64,000 bases of DNA from Echinometra lucunter (Eukaryota; Echinodermata; Echinoidea; Camarodonta; Echinometridae): NCBI GenBank assembly GCA_029962745.1, contig CM057162.1, positions 21,603,932 through 21,667,931 of the forward strand, given 5' to 3'. Positions 1 to 11,037 of the stretch are shown piece by piece. Every line of letters begins with the position of its first letter. Within the stretch, counting starts at the first letter, position 1. The notes under the pieces were generated by a model. That model was not told the DNA's origin. It saw only the letters and a program-made list of their open reading frames with translations, and made no database searches. A program made the position numbers and the translations under genes.

Positions 1-177
1 ATAATGATAATAACGATAACATTAATGATAATAAAGATAATTAAAAGGAGAAAAAACAGCAGAAGGGGAAGAAGGAAAAAAAAAGAAAAAAATTGCAGGG
101 TAGTACGGGAGAGACGTATAAGAATGAAAAAGGAGTAAATGTTTTAGGAATCTGATCGAAATATTGAGGACACACTA

Positions 178-491
178 TTAAAACGCACAGGACCATGGGA
201 GCATTGGGATAACGTATTTGCAATGAAATATATTCCAGTATGGCGAACAGAGATTGAAAGAAGAGGAATTATTCCCTGAGCCAACTACTCCAAAGGCAGT
301 CAATCCTTCTCCGTGATATTTATGCTTACTTGGGGAAAATATAGAGTGAGTCTGATTCAAAAAAAAAATCTTTTCTGAGAGAGAGAAAAATAAAGTTTCT
401 TACCGAAGCAGTAAAAGATGGCTCCAGATCGCTTGAAACACCAGCATTCTTGGGTTGATCCATGAACAGGATGACACACTGGAAGATAAAA

Positions 492-526
<35 letters not shown>

Positions 527-596
527 GAAATAAATAAAGGAGGAAAATCATTACCTAAACCAAATGGCTTCCGAAACCATAGAAATTGGGTTGCCT
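178..596 (-). CDS. candidate cysteine-rich secreted peptide, three 3'-terminal exons
   Basis: I do not recognise this gene. On the minus strand three possible exons follow each other in matching phase 1: 596-555 (acceptor TTTGTACAG, donor GTAATG; reads ATQFLWFRKPFGL), 478-404 (acceptor ATCTTCCAG, donor GTAAGA; reads through CHPVHGSTQECWCFKRSG and ends FYCF) and 275-178 (acceptor GGCTCAG; ends MLPWSCAF then TAA). The joined frame has seven cysteines and several basic and aromatic residues, as small disulfide-rich secreted peptides often do. The introns are very short (76 and 128 bases) and the first holds an (AAAT)n run. No signal exon was found. If the lysine-rich exon at 3741-3637 were spliced to 596, the joined codon would be TAG, so these exons are not a simple continuation of that gene. 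Other phases are also open in part, so chance is a real alternative. Confidence 0.25.
486..532. repeat. (AAAT)n microsatellite
   Basis: A run of AAAT units, broken once near its right end. Confidence 0.9.
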
Positions 597-894
597 CTGT
601 ACAAAGCCCAAGGAAAATTTGAAAATGTAGAAACCAACAGGAATAATATTGACAGCCCATAATCATGATAATGTTACCGTATTGACAAAGACACTACCCT
701 ACTATAAACTATAAACTGCTAGCAATAGGTATGATGTGATGGTGGTGATGATGATGATAAAATCTTAAAATCAATAATAGAGTTAATAGATTATATTTAT
801 AATGATAAAAACTTAATATTCATTGCATAAATATTATTAAATTTATTAAGATAGAGTTTATTACTTGGAATCATGAACCAGGAGACTAATCATA

Positions 895-1507
895 TTGAAC
901 TATTTATGTGAAGAGCTCATTTCCAAAAGGCGCTAAATCAATTTTTACCGAAACCAAGGTATTGGTAGAACGGATGATTCTTCCATATGCGCTTGAGGAT
1001 TACTCAACTGAATATATAAAAAATAAATCAGAAAAGTAGAAAAATGGGTAAAGAATTACGTTTATTTCCAAACAGGCGCTAAATCCGCTTTAAAAAAATA
1101 AAGGATTTTTATTTAAACTGTTTTCCTTCTTCGAAACCTCATAAATTTTGACAGTTGCAGGTACCAACATTAGTCATCAAACAAATTAGAATGATAATAA
1201 TCCTGCATGTCCTGCATGATTGGTACTTTTTCTAGAGTAAATATAATTCTCATTTGTACGGATTTAGCACCTTTTGGAAATAATTTCTTTTCGCAACATG
1301 TATAAACTACAAAGAATTATTTTAAAAAATACTGCTCATGCGGATTTGTTCATTCTATTCTTTTTAGATATCTTATGGTAGTACTTCTAACTGTAGAAAA
1401 AATATCTTTCGAAGAAGGAAAATGAATTAAATAAAAATCCCCGATTTACTCGAAATCAGTCAAAGTGGAATTAGCGCCTTTTGGAAATAAACTCTTCAAA
1501 TAGTTCA
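895..1507. mobile_element. foldback MITE, 'GGCGCTAAATC' family
   Basis: The left end (TTGAACTATTT, then TTTCCAAAAGGCGCTAAATC) returns inverted at the right end (ATTAGCGCCTTTTGGAAATA, then CTCTTCAAATAGTTCA), giving imperfect terminal inverted repeats of about 45 bases. Two further inverted copies of the GGCGCTAAATCCG / CGGATTTAGCACC motif sit inside (about 1073 and 1259), so the element is a nested palindrome. It has no coding capacity. A diverged, truncated relative lies at 31450-31721. Confidence 0.75.
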
Positions 1508-3380
1508 TTTTCAAATGCGTAATAAAAAAAACCCTACAATTTTTTTTTTTATTACTAGTTGCATTTTTTTTCAAAGATAAGGAACCTTCCAGCAGTAATT
1601 CTCCTTATTACCTTTGTATACAACGTACTTGCAATCCATAACTGTCATGTTTATCATTCGTAATGAAGCGTTTTAATTAATATGACAAGTCTCGTTAAAA
1701 GATCTACATCATTATAAGCATTAAGCATACGTTAATTGCCTAGTGCTAAAAACCAAGTGAGATGCAAGAGTAGGTATTGGTGATGACTGTGCATTCTGAC
1801 AAAAGGAAACAAGTGACATCTTCATGAAAACTTTTTAGAAATAAATGTGGCGTATTTGAGACATATGCTTCACACAACTAATGTAGCAATGATTCTCAAA
1901 TTTCATCCATTCCTGATATATTTTGGTGGCAAAAAGAAGCAAGTCGGGGCAAACAACTTTATTTCCAATCACAACCTTCCTTGTTGTAAGGTATGGTCAA
2001 AATTTCAACTGTGACACTCGTACTCGTTTTCACTTGTGTCCTTTTGCTAGAGTAGGGAAGATTCCTATACGGACAATTAACACCATTCTGGGAGAAATGA
2101 CGCGGAAAATGTCTTCCCCATACAAGCATATCACTCTGTCTTTTATTGAGAAACACAAGGTCCTAATTTCTGCATTGGAAAATATGCGTCAGGGCGATAT
2201 TGTTTCCCAGCGGACGTTTTGATCTTATTTTCTGATGCACTGTGGGTTTCCCCGAAATAATTCCTTGAGAATTGTAAGTTAATAATAACATTATATATTT
2301 CTATAGCGCCTTTTCCACAAGATACAAAGCGCTTTGAGATGTCATCCCTGGTCAGCATAGGAAATAAAATATATACAAATTACCAGGCAGTGACAGGTCA
2401 GTCTAAAGTCCAGTGAAATCATGAGGATATTACAACAGATAAGTCTTCAAGTTTCGTTTGAATTGATCCAATGTTGGTCAGTTGGTGACGATTTTAGAAG
2501 ATGAAAGTATTAAAACGTGTTTAAATGAATATTACATGGAACAGAAGTAATATGGGAAATACAATCATATTTGGCAAACAAAATACGAATTAAATGTTAA
2601 TACCTGCAGCAATCATGCTAATGGAGAAAACAAGTTGTTTGGTGTGTTAAGTAAGAAATTGCTTACGACATGGAAAAGCTTCCCAGCTGACATCCGACAA
2701 GACAGAATATTATTGTGCAAGGCTCTATACAACTGCGCTATAACCAGTGGAAAGGACATCCATATTAGATATTCGGTAAAATAATATTAGACCTAAGACT
2801 GATTTTTTTTTTTAGTCTTCAAATGATGTATATGATTCACTTTTGGGGAAAATAGAGTTTTCAAACAAGTTTTATTCAGTACACTTTACATATGAATTTC
2901 TGTATTGATAAACTAGTAATAGGTGGCAAAACGTGGACTGAACAGCAATTAACTGATTAAATTTGATTCTTATTTCATTCATCTTAGTTTGTTTGTACTT
3001 GAACTCCTTCTTTACATCAGCCTTGGAACGTGCCAAAGGCCATCCGAGCTCATCGAGGGCAGATCCCGGTGTTAAATTTAATTACCAGAGATCGATAACG
3101 GTTACATTACGATGTTTATGAAAAAAAAATCATTGATGCTTGGAATTATGGATTAATCAATACCATCGTCTATTCTTAATTAAATGAAACTTCCTGAAAT
3201 CTTCTTTCAATTTTGTGTTATGATTTCTCCTTCCTACCAGGCGAGAATTTTGGGAAAGATCAACCCCCTCACCGTAACGGTTGTTAAATCAAAGACTTGA
3301 CAACATTTCATCTGCTTTCAGTATTTCTGCTCGATCAATTACTTCCCTATTCCTGTCACTTCACTCTTCGCTGCTCTTAA
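1508..3380. other. non-coding stretch, nothing firm seen
   Basis: AT-rich sequence. An open frame at 1923-2222 has no recognisable domain or splice context. At about 2300-2340 there is a 'TATAGCGCC...GCGCTTTGAGA' motif; similar TATAGCGCC pieces occur near 11583 and 43480, so it is probably the tail of a dispersed repeat. Confidence 0.5.
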
Positions 3381-3388
3381 CCCCTCAC

Positions 3389-3482
3389 ATGCCTCAGAAG
3401 AACAGCCTTCGGCTGAGGAGGGCAATCCAGCCCATGTGAGAAAAATGAATAAATAAATAAACAAATAATTAAATAAATAAGA
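3389..3482 (+). mobile_element. LINE 3' end fragment with (ATAA)n-type tail
   Basis: The segment GAAGAACAGCCTTCGGCTGA, then GGGCAATCCAGCCC, then a degenerate AATAAATAAA tail, resembles the 3' end of CR1/L2-like non-LTR retrotransposons. It is similar in style to the tail at 63064-63150. No coding part is retained. It lies downstream of the lysine-rich exon of the minus-strand peptide gene. Confidence 0.5.
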
Positions 3483-3636
3483 TAGATTTTAAAACACCAA
3501 GCTGTTGTCACATAGAAGTATGGAAGAGAAAAGTGATAAAAAAAAATTCTAGGAAACAAACGCATGCACGAGGATGACAGGATGATGGGAGAATGATGAG
3601 GCTGAAGACTGAAAAAAGTTATGATGGTATACTTAC

Positions 3637-4883
3637 AAACATACTTTTTGTTGGCTTTCATTCTGTTTTTATCTTGCTGGCTCTGTTTCGGTTTGGATTT
3701 CTGTTTGGATTTCTGTTTGGATTTCTGTTTGTCTTGTTTGGCTAGTGGATAAACATCCATTGATATAGCATAATAGAGAAACATACTTATAACAAAAATT
3801 CAAAATCATAAATAAAGCATAAAATGAAAAGAAAAATGAAACTAAGCATAACGTTATAGGAACATACATGAGTAGACAGTTTTTTCTCTACAGTCAACAA
3901 AATGGACATCAAATAATGATCACATCTACAAAAAAATCAACAGAATATCTAGAAGTACTAAAAACAAACGAACAGACAAACAAACAATTTTTCTTTTGGA
4001 ATAAGTATAAAATGCATATGTTTAGTTTCATATTTTCTATAATCATACCTATGCAATGTCATTGTATTTCTCTTCTTTCTGTTGGAAATGAATAAATATG
4101 AATTTGAATTTTGAATTTGAATCCAATGAAATGATTTGCCCTCCTCTGTGTTCTGAAAACAGTGTTACACCTAAATTCAGATTCAGATCAACTTTTAACT
4201 TGAGAGGGGCAAAAACGTATTTAACAGAAGACAAAATAAATGAAATACACTTTATTCCAAATAACTATTTACTACAACCGAAGGGTCGTACAAATAAAGG
4301 AGATCATAGTAGGAATCTTTTTTTTTTCACATTTACGTTAGTTAAGCTGCCATCAGGATCACAAAGGTCTTATCTTAACCCCCCTTCCTTTATTCAAAGG
4401 TCTTATACCACCAATTAAAATAAAATGCATGTTTTCAATGCAACATTGGGCAAAATTTACGCAGTAGGTATCCCATTTGGTATCATTTTACCCAAGAAGC
4501 ATGCATGTTTCTTCCTAACCCAATATCGGGTAAACCTTTTTTTTTAAGAGTGCAAGTGCACCAACATACCAGAGTCCTCTCTCAAATCTCTTTATCTCTT
4601 CTACATGTTAAATGTTATGGTTAGTAATAATATTGTAAGCTACTTACACTTGTACTTCTTATTGGCCTTGGCTCTGTTGGCGTCTCTCTTTACAGCCAGC
4701 ATAGGGTGGAGCTCGTCCATGAGTTGGTCCATCGCATACCCGTCGTCGGCCGCATAACCGTCGTCCACTGCGTACCCGTTCTCGATGTCGGCGTCGTTGA
4801 GGTCGAACATTGCGAAGGCAGAGCCGACCAGCATGACGACCAAGGCGGTTATTAGAAACTTCGAAGCCATGGCTGGTGACCGA
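3637..4883 (-). CDS. small secreted peptide precursor, lysine-rich
   Basis: I do not recognise the family. Exon 2 (4883-4648, ATG at 4870-4868) starts MASKFLITALVVMLVGSAFA, a clear signal peptide. An acidic propeptide with three imperfect GYA(V/A/M)DD-type repeats follows, then Lys-Arg at residues 61-62, a typical prohormone-convertase site. The exon ends AKANKKYK at a strong donor (T|GTAAGT, phase 1). Exon 3 (3741-3637) starts after CCACTAG in phase 1, encodes a QKSK tandem repeat and ends MKANKKYV at another T|GTAAGT donor, so both exons end in the same KANKKY motif. The predicted mature part is strongly cationic (about 17 Lys in 47 residues), which would suit an antimicrobial or signalling peptide; this is inference. 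The stop codon was not located. The start was chosen for its signal peptide. A likely promoter and 5'UTR exon lie near 10.94-11.05 kb. Confidence 0.65.
4430..4556. mobile_element. short element of the 'TTGGGTAAA' type
   Basis: This intronic stretch carries ACATTGGGCAAAATTTAC, CATTTTACCCAAG, CCCAATATCGGGTAAACC and ends TTTTAAGAGTGCA. The same TTGGG(T/C)AAA words and an ACTCTTAAA/TTTAAGAGT end recur at 7703-7980 and 26222-26473, so I read it as a small MITE fragment. Confidence 0.4.
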
Positions 4884-4994
4884 CTTGAGTATCAAAAGAA
4901 GAAATTTTTTAAACCTTCCTGAGTAGATGATTATGCAAAGGCTAGAACAGACCAGCTTTTCTTCTTCTAACGGTAGGATCTTTATATTATTGTG

Positions 4995-5367
4995 CACACT
5001 AAGAAAAAAATAGTTCAATTTTGCACCCTTAATGCAACACTGGCAGCACCTTTCTGCGGACAATCTTGCACCCTACATGAAAAAAGTGCAAAGATGCACT
5101 CTTTTGTACTTGTTTGCACCCGGGAATGCCCGTCTGCACCATGGAAGGTGCTTTGAAAGTTTAAGGGTGCAGAAATTTTTGCATTCAAAAGGGCGCAAAT
5201 TTGCACCTTCCCTAACGATACAGCTCTTCACCCTTAAGGGTGCAAAATGTAGATCACTGCACCCTTAAAGGTGCAAAATGCCTCCTAGGGAGCAAAATTT
5301 TACCCATGAAAGATCTCCCAGTGTTGCATTTGAAGGGTACAAAACTGAACCTTTTTTCTTATAGTAC
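4995..5367. mobile_element. foldback MITE with 'GCACCCTTAA' repeats
   Basis: The left end CACACTAAGAAAAAAA...GCACCCTTAATGCAACACTG returns inverted as CAGTGTTGCATTTGAAGGGT...TTTTTTCTTATAGTA. Inside, GCACCCTTAA and its complement recur several times. It sits just upstream of the signal-peptide exon of the minus-strand peptide gene, inside the proposed first intron. Confidence 0.7.
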
Positions 5368-5369
5368 GT

Positions 5370-6470
5370 CTAAATTTTAAGGGTAAAAAATAGTAAAATG
5401 ATTACCACGATTATAGACTTGCATAAGAAGAGGTAAAATATTTGGTATTTGTGTTAACCCTTTCTAGGACATCAGTTTGATGGGGTTAAAATTTAATCGC
5501 CATAAGTTCATTTTCAAACCCGTCAAATTTGGCACAGTGATTTTATTTCCGGCTGCACGGATATAATACGAGGTCTTCTATATAGAGAATACATGGTCAA
5601 AAAGGTATATCGATACTTATAAAACTACCAAACCAAGCTAAACTAAGAAATGAGGTCATCTGCCCTTATTAAGGGATAACGAGTAACATTTCGCGAAATG
5701 TATCTACTGTATTACGGTCTTTGTATCTGAATACTTATAGTAAACAGGGTATAGGTATGTATTTGTTTTATTTTATTTTATTTCAATGTCAGTTGTTGTT
5801 ATTGTTCTATTTTTCTTTTTGTTTCTTACGTTTGAATGAACAAAAACATATGAAATATAATCTGAGGTCTTTTTTGTATTTTGTTTAATTCACTTTTAGC
5901 AGATTTTCAGAACTGTCTGACAAATGCCCGTGCCACATATCATACGACGCCACAGAATCCTGGAATCGCCATAGCTGAAAACGATATAATTGCAGTGATA
6001 ATGGGGACGGTGCGAATAAAGTCTGACATCTCGGAAAACAAACAAACTTTCAATGACTGATCAAACATGTCAAAAGGAGGGCTTCGACGCCCAATTGTCT
6101 GGTGCGTAGCCACGTGTGAATATCAGCAGCCTTTATTAACATTGCGGTACATTGACCAAAATAATATCGACAGTCTGACAATTCTTGACATTGGAATATA
6201 ATTGCTATTGGAATGCTAGTATAATATTGGTTGTGTAAATCGGTCTGATTCGGCCAAACGAAGCGAGATGTACGGTACACGCGTGGTGAAGCCGGAAGGC
6301 AGGGGCTGGTGGTTACAGGGTATCGGCAGCAAAGTCGACAGCCGACAGCTCATGAGACATGCAATGTCGGTATGATGAATCTTTAAAAAAGATATCTACG
6401 AGGCTGATGGTTCTCAATACTGACAGTCCACTTTACTGACATATCAATCCCTTGGGCATGAGACCAATTC
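5370..6470. other. intronic sequence, nothing firm seen
   Basis: No exon-like frame, RNA gene or clear repeat was recognised here. On the proposed model it is part of the 6-kb first intron of the lysine-rich peptide gene. Confidence 0.4.
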
Positions 6471-6471
6471 C

Positions 6472-6629
6472 TGGGCCCCGTTTCATAAAACTTGATATCA
6501 GTAACATTTATTAACTGCCATTTTTCCATGACAAATTTGCTCTCAGGAAATCAGATGCAAGGATTTCAGTAATTTATAACAGTTATTGAAACTTTTTATT
6601 GATAACATTTTTTTTATGAAACAGGGCCA
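6472..6629. mobile_element. short MITE, 'GGGCCCCGTTTCATAAAA' ends
   Basis: TGGGCCCCGTTTCATAAAA at the left is matched by TTTATGAAACAGGGCCA at the right. The length is about 158 bases with no coding capacity. Confidence 0.7.
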
Positions 6630-7087
6630 AGTTCTGCCCCCAGCAGGTCCAGAGCAAGGATATAGTTAAAGATAACGGTGTGGCAACGGAGTGTATCATC
6701 TTCTTTTCCGTCGTCTATTCTGACATCTCCGTTGATGCTTTTCTTTCTCATTTTGTCCATTCATGCTAAACTCGTCTAAATGGACGGCCGCCCCATGTGT
6801 GCCTCACAGGTACGCCACTCCCAACCCTAATCATGCTAATAATAATTGGATTGGCATATGGTGAGTAGAATTTAACTTGATTGTGTCTTATACACTTGTC
6901 AATCTTCGCATTCTCACTAAGATGTCTTTCCATCCGTGACTTATCGCAAATTTTAACAGGATGGGTTCAAGGTATGTAGCGGACAGTAATTACAACAACC
7001 ACACGTAGACCAAGAGAAATGTTGGACGAAAGACCAATGCGTAGAAAAAAAAAAGGGGGGGGGAAACAACAACAACCCCCCCCCAAA

Positions 7088-7118
<31 letters not shown>

Positions 7119-7702
7119 CAAAGAACAGCAGAAACTGCAAGAAGATATAAACTACAAATCACGTGAATGTATTTCTGTTTTCAAAAAGTCCAAGAAAATG
7201 ATGACAATTTTTCTAATCATATTTTAAACTTGATATCTTTCTGAAATATGTAAGCTTTTGTTCAGTTGAAATATGAAATAACGATAACGTACAAAACATC
7301 TTTGAGTACGATAAACTCGAAATAAGTTGCAATAAACACAGTAGCAAAAAAATTACAGAGCTGACGATACCACAAAATCACAAAATACAATAATTCGCCT
7401 ACATTTTTAAAATAAAAAAAATCAAATTCAAATTCAAATAAGAAAAATACCACAAAAATGTATCTAAAGGATTCGGAAACTTCGTTTTGCCTAAGAGCTG
7501 AGAAAATCTGTCCTACGTAATAAAAAATGAGTTTTAAAAAAATTTCATAGTGAACAGAATAAGTCTACATGAACTAATACAACTACATGATAAAATTTAA
7601 GCATGAGAAAAAAAGTATTCTTACAGTTCAAATAGCAATGAAATTTTTAATAATTGGTACAAATATATCTTATCTGAATTTCAAGTAAAACATAAGCTTA
7701 TA

Positions 7703-7980
7703 CACTCTTAAATTGGTTGGTCATTTTCCTTTTTTACCAACTCTTAACCAAGGTTGGGTCCTATGCTGCCCATTAAACATTTGGGCATTTATTGCCCAAC
7801 TTGTGTTGGTTAATTGAATAACCTAATGGGTAAATTTTCTTTACCCATCGTTAGGTGATTCCCATTGACAAACTTTTCAACCAACGTTGGGCCGTTTTTG
7901 CCTAACTGTCAGAATTTACCCAACTGTTGGGTTATAACTTTTATGTCATTGGGCAAATTCCGTTGCCCTTATTTTCGAAA
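7703..7980. mobile_element. 'TTGGGTAAA'-type repeat element
   Basis: It begins ACACTCTTAAATTGGTTGG and is filled with both strands of TTGGG(T/C)AAA words (for example CCAAGGTTGGGTCC, TTGCCCAACTTGTGTTGG, TTACCCAACTGTTGGGTT). The right end is not well defined. It shares words with 4430-4556 and 26222-26473. Confidence 0.5.
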
Positions 7981-8025
7981 TTTAAAAACGTAGTTATTAT
8001 TGTTTCACACCTGTTTAACTATAAA

Positions 8026-8125
8026 CCTATCCTATCCTGCCCTATCCTATTATATTACATGTACATATCCTATCATAGCCTATGTTATCCTATCCTATCC
8101 TATGTTATCCTATCCCATCCTATCA
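8026..8125. repeat. (TCCTA)n pentanucleotide repeat
   Basis: CCTATCCTATCCTGCCC and further TATCC pentamers with some substitutions fill about 100 bases just left of the SINE. Confidence 0.8.
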
Positions 8126-8141
8126 TATCCAATTGATATGC

Positions 8142-8174
<33 letters not shown>

Positions 8175-8231
8175 CGTTGATTTTATGGCGATTTTCCATC
8201 CGTGGATTAGATGATTTTCGCCGAATAGAGG

Positions 8232-8303
8232 AGGTCCCACCGAGACATGAACTCGGATCGCTGGATTCAAAGTCCAGCGTGCCAACCATTACACCATGGG
8301 ACC
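8232..8303 (-). tRNA. tRNA-Gln (anticodon TTG)-like sequence, SINE head
   Basis: The 72-nt minus-strand sequence folds as a full cloverleaf. The acceptor stem is GGTCCCA/TGGGACC, the anticodon stem CTGGA/TCCAG with loop CTTTGAA (anticodon TTG = Gln), and the T-stem CCGAG/CTCGG. It closely follows the standard animal tRNA-Gln. The T-loop reads TTCATGT where TTCAAAT is usual, so the near-universal A58 is lost. Together with the adjoining AAC tail this argues for a SINE head or pseudogene rather than a working tRNA gene. Confidence 0.6.
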
Positions 8304-8312
8304 TAAATATAC

Positions 8313-8366
8313 CGTAGTCGGCAGGACACGAACCTGCGCCGGGAGACCCCCAACAGATTTATATTG
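8313..8366 (-). pseudogene. tRNA-Ser 3' half
   Basis: The minus strand ends GCGCAGGTTCGTGTCCTGCC followed by GACTACG, which matches the T-arm and 3' acceptor strand of class II tRNA-Ser, with part of a long variable arm before it. No 5' half (no GTAGTCGTGGCC) exists on the next 100 bases, so it cannot fold as a tRNA. Confidence 0.6.
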
Positions 8367-8369
8367 GGG

Positions 8370-9925
8370 TCTCCCCGCTAGAATGTAAGCTCTTATATAG
8401 CCAGTATAATTTCATATGTGCTTTGTGACGCTTAGTAAATCAAGCCCATCCTAAACCATGCGCTAATGGAAAGTCATGAATATTCATTTTTGTTCTGCCA
8501 ATTTTGTAGGAAAGAGTTTCCTAACTAGTGGATCCTTTCATGGAATTAACCAACTGTAAGAATAAACTTTGCCCTCGAATGGGATATGGTCGAACTTTCA
8601 ATTGTCATGATTGTGGCTGCCTTCATGTATAGGGCGAATATTCGTGTAATTATCAGCTTTTACTGAGTTTTTTCTACTAAATTGTGTGTAACTGGTTTCA
8701 TGGATGTGATAATAATGATTTAAACTGTATTATGGCGGTGATAAGAAGAGAGCGCTTTTCTGCCAAGGGTTAAGAATTGTTTTCCGGATCATGTTTAACA
8801 TGCATGGTTAGAACAAATTTCAGAGAAAAATAGGTTAATAAACAATGCTTTTACTTCATAAAATGCTTTGGATTGATAGGTTGCATGTACATATATATAA
8901 AATGGTATTTTCTCTTACATGAATCATGTGAATTATTTTCCAAAGCAAGACGTAAATATATAGGTCTTTGGCCCATTATGCAGTGCGTGTCAAAAAAGTA
9001 TCTAAGTTTAGACGATTTTTGTTCCAATGTTATTAATTTCTATATTTTGCATATGGCATATTTGAAAAAGAAAACTCCTCCTCTTTCCACTGATGCCTCA
9101 CTTACTTCACTGCTGTCATGCTAGAGTGGTTATATTGTAAATGAAGACGACAGGTACAAATTTCTTTTGTGTTTGTGTGTGTGTGTGCAAGTTTTGGAAA
9201 ACAAATGAAGTGAGCGTTTTTAGCATGTTTACATTCCTGTTGAATATGACAAGTTAAATGTTTTTTTTTTCCCTCACAATTATTTCAAAGATTATGTTCT
9301 TCTCTTTCGTTTCTGGCATATTGTCTTCGTTTTTTTGATAATATTCTGGGGAAACGGATTGATGCCTTGTCACAGCAGACTTCTCCCTTCACACATGGCG
9401 CACTTTCTACCAAGAGTCCAAGACTACCTTGGGTTTCGGATAAGGCTAGTACCGCGCTTAGCATGCTTAAGGTTTCCTTACATTCTTCAAGTTTAAAAAA
9501 AAACAAAAACGAAAACTGCTGGAGACTTTTCGGGAGATATTTTCTAAAATCACCTTGAGTTCTCCGCAGTCTCTCTTCTCACTTGCGAAATGATTCAACC
9601 TTCAAATTAAGCTGAAAGTGTCTCCAGTGAATTGAACCATTTCCTAACGATCACTGATGATAGCCAGTGATTACCAGGACTACTAAAATCGTATCATGAG
9701 CAGGATGCTGGGAAAATGTGAGTTTCAGTCTTTCATCCAGTAACAATACACTGCAAAAATGCAGTTGGGAGGATTCAAACAAAAGAAGTCATGCTCATTT
9801 TGCTAATGTTGCCATATTCAAGAGCAAAATGAATGCTCAATGCTATTCTTTTCTGATTAAAACTTTCTTTTCAGCACTCTATCAGATTACTTTTTTTAGA
9901 AGATCTATTTCATGTTGTACAGAAT
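8370..9925. other. intronic or intergenic sequence, nothing firm seen
   Basis: Open frames here are short and carry no recognised domain or clear splice context. A short (TG)n run lies near 9168-9187. Confidence 0.4.
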
Positions 9926-9927
9926 GA

Positions 9928-10440
9928 TCACACACAACTATCACAACGCTTGTCGCATAAACAGAACTCTAAGTGTGACAGAGGTCCACATTTTATGGTT
10001 TGGCCCAATATCTTTTGATGCAAAGCCCTAACAATCATACCAAATACATGAGTAAAAAGAGCAAAAAATTCTACACAAACCGTACCCATATTGGTTGCAT
10101 CAATATTTGTTGTTTGATGCTGAAAATTTTTTAAAGGAAAATAAGCATTACAATCCTTAAATTGGCAATGTGATAGAAAGTCTAAATCACTGTTTTCACC
10201 TGCAAATTGGCAACTTTTTGACTTCTCATAATTTCTGTCAATTTATATTCATAGCAGATACATGACATATTATAAGAAAAATGTAGCAATAAAATAAAAA
10301 TGTTGGTGTTGCCAATTTGAAGAATAAAAGCTGATCAAATTAGGCTTTAAATAATTCCTGTCATGAATGGGTTAACACGTCGAGTGCAGCACTGTGTGAT
10401 GGACATCGACGTTGCTGGAGTTTGCGTTTCTGACCCGTGA
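9928..10440. repeat. dispersed repeat copy split by a TTAA element
   Basis: The flanks 9928-9974 (ATCACAAC...CTTGTCGCATAAACAGAACTCT) and 10376-10440 (GTGCAGCACTGTGTGATGGACATC) together match, with substitutions, one continuous sequence at about 54798-54905 (CACTTGTCGTGTAAATAGAACTCT ... GTGCTGTGTGATGCACATC). The 9.9-kb copy is interrupted by the piggyBac-type element. Confidence 0.65.
9975..10371. mobile_element. non-autonomous piggyBac-type element, left end eroded
   Basis: This is about 390 bases nearly identical in order to 44773-45160. The right end reads TCATGAATGGG followed by TTAA (10372-10375). The left TTAACCC end is lost, the match beginning at GTGACAGAGGTCCACATTTT. No open frame is present. 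Confidence 0.7.
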
Positions 10441-10442
10441 TG

Positions 10443-10443
<1 letters not shown>

Positions 10444-10482
<39 letters not shown>
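10444..10482. repeat. (TA)n microsatellite
   Basis: About 20 uninterrupted TA units next to the right flank of the split dispersed repeat. Confidence 0.95.
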
Positions 10483-10484
<2 letters not shown>

Positions 10485-10943
10485 ATTTACAACCTTTGAA
10501 ATATGATTCATGTCATTTCAAATATTGCGTTTGGCTACGATAAACCATGATAAAACTATAATTCCTGGTACTTATTCATTACTCGGTACTTACACATAAA
10601 ATGCCCAGTGAATAATTCCATAGAAATAGCTTAATAAAAACATCATTTTCATAAATGCTAGCTGATACTTTAAAAGAAGAAGAAGAAAAAGAAGAAGAAG
10701 GGGAAAAAAACCCATTGCTTTTAGATGCAAAGATGAAATCTCCCTAAGAGACAATAATTTTCCTTCTGAAGTAATCCTGCAAACTTGCCAGTCATAGCAC
10801 TTAGTATTGTTATTTCAGTACTTCGGGTCAGGAAACCGATTCTTTACAATAAAAAGCTCCCATGCATTTTAACAAAATTTTTATTCTTTTTTAAAGGTAT
10901 AATTGGCTAGAAGAAATGATGGAAGAATGAACATTGTACTCAC

Positions 10944-11015
10944 TGTGTTTTGGCTGAAGACAGTCGTTTGCCGAAGAGAGGGGTTCTTCTCAGATGACTT
11001 CCAAATAGCCTGTCG
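10944..11015 (-). other. proposed 5'UTR exon of the lysine-rich peptide gene
   Basis: On the minus strand, about 30 bases after a TATA box, a non-coding segment ends AAAACACA at a consensus donor (GTGAGT, 10943-10938). The next usable acceptors on that strand with a coding start are TACTCAAG (4884) or GTCACCAG (4873) before the MASKFL... ATG. The same layout (TATA box, UTR exon, separate signal exon) is seen for the plus-strand peptide gene at 41.3-43.9 kb, which supports the link. The 6-kb intron between them is inferred. Confidence 0.45.
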
Positions 11016-11037
11016 ATTATTCGCTGACGAGTGATGT

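Larger units (their letters stand above)
8141..8366 (-). mobile_element. composite tRNA-derived SINE
   Basis: Read on the minus strand this is: a tRNA-Ser-like 3' half (about 8366-8313), 9 spacer bases, a nearly full tRNA-Gln (8303-8232), a short unrelated body (about 8231-8179) and an (AAC)n tail (seen as GTT repeats at 8141-8178). A tRNA head with A and B boxes, a tRNA-unrelated body and a simple-repeat tail is the classic SINE layout. The Ser piece lacks any 5' half; its variable-arm region is extended into a palindrome (GGGGAGACCCC ... GGGGGTCTCCC). Target-site duplications were not clear, so the full boundaries are uncertain. Confidence 0.65.

Noticed and set aside
1923..2222. 99-residue plus-strand open frame
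   Set aside because: No recognised domain, a TTG start, no splice or promoter support.
9285..9558. Open frames on both strands around 9.4 kb
   Set aside because: Short, mutually overlapping and without domain or splice support.
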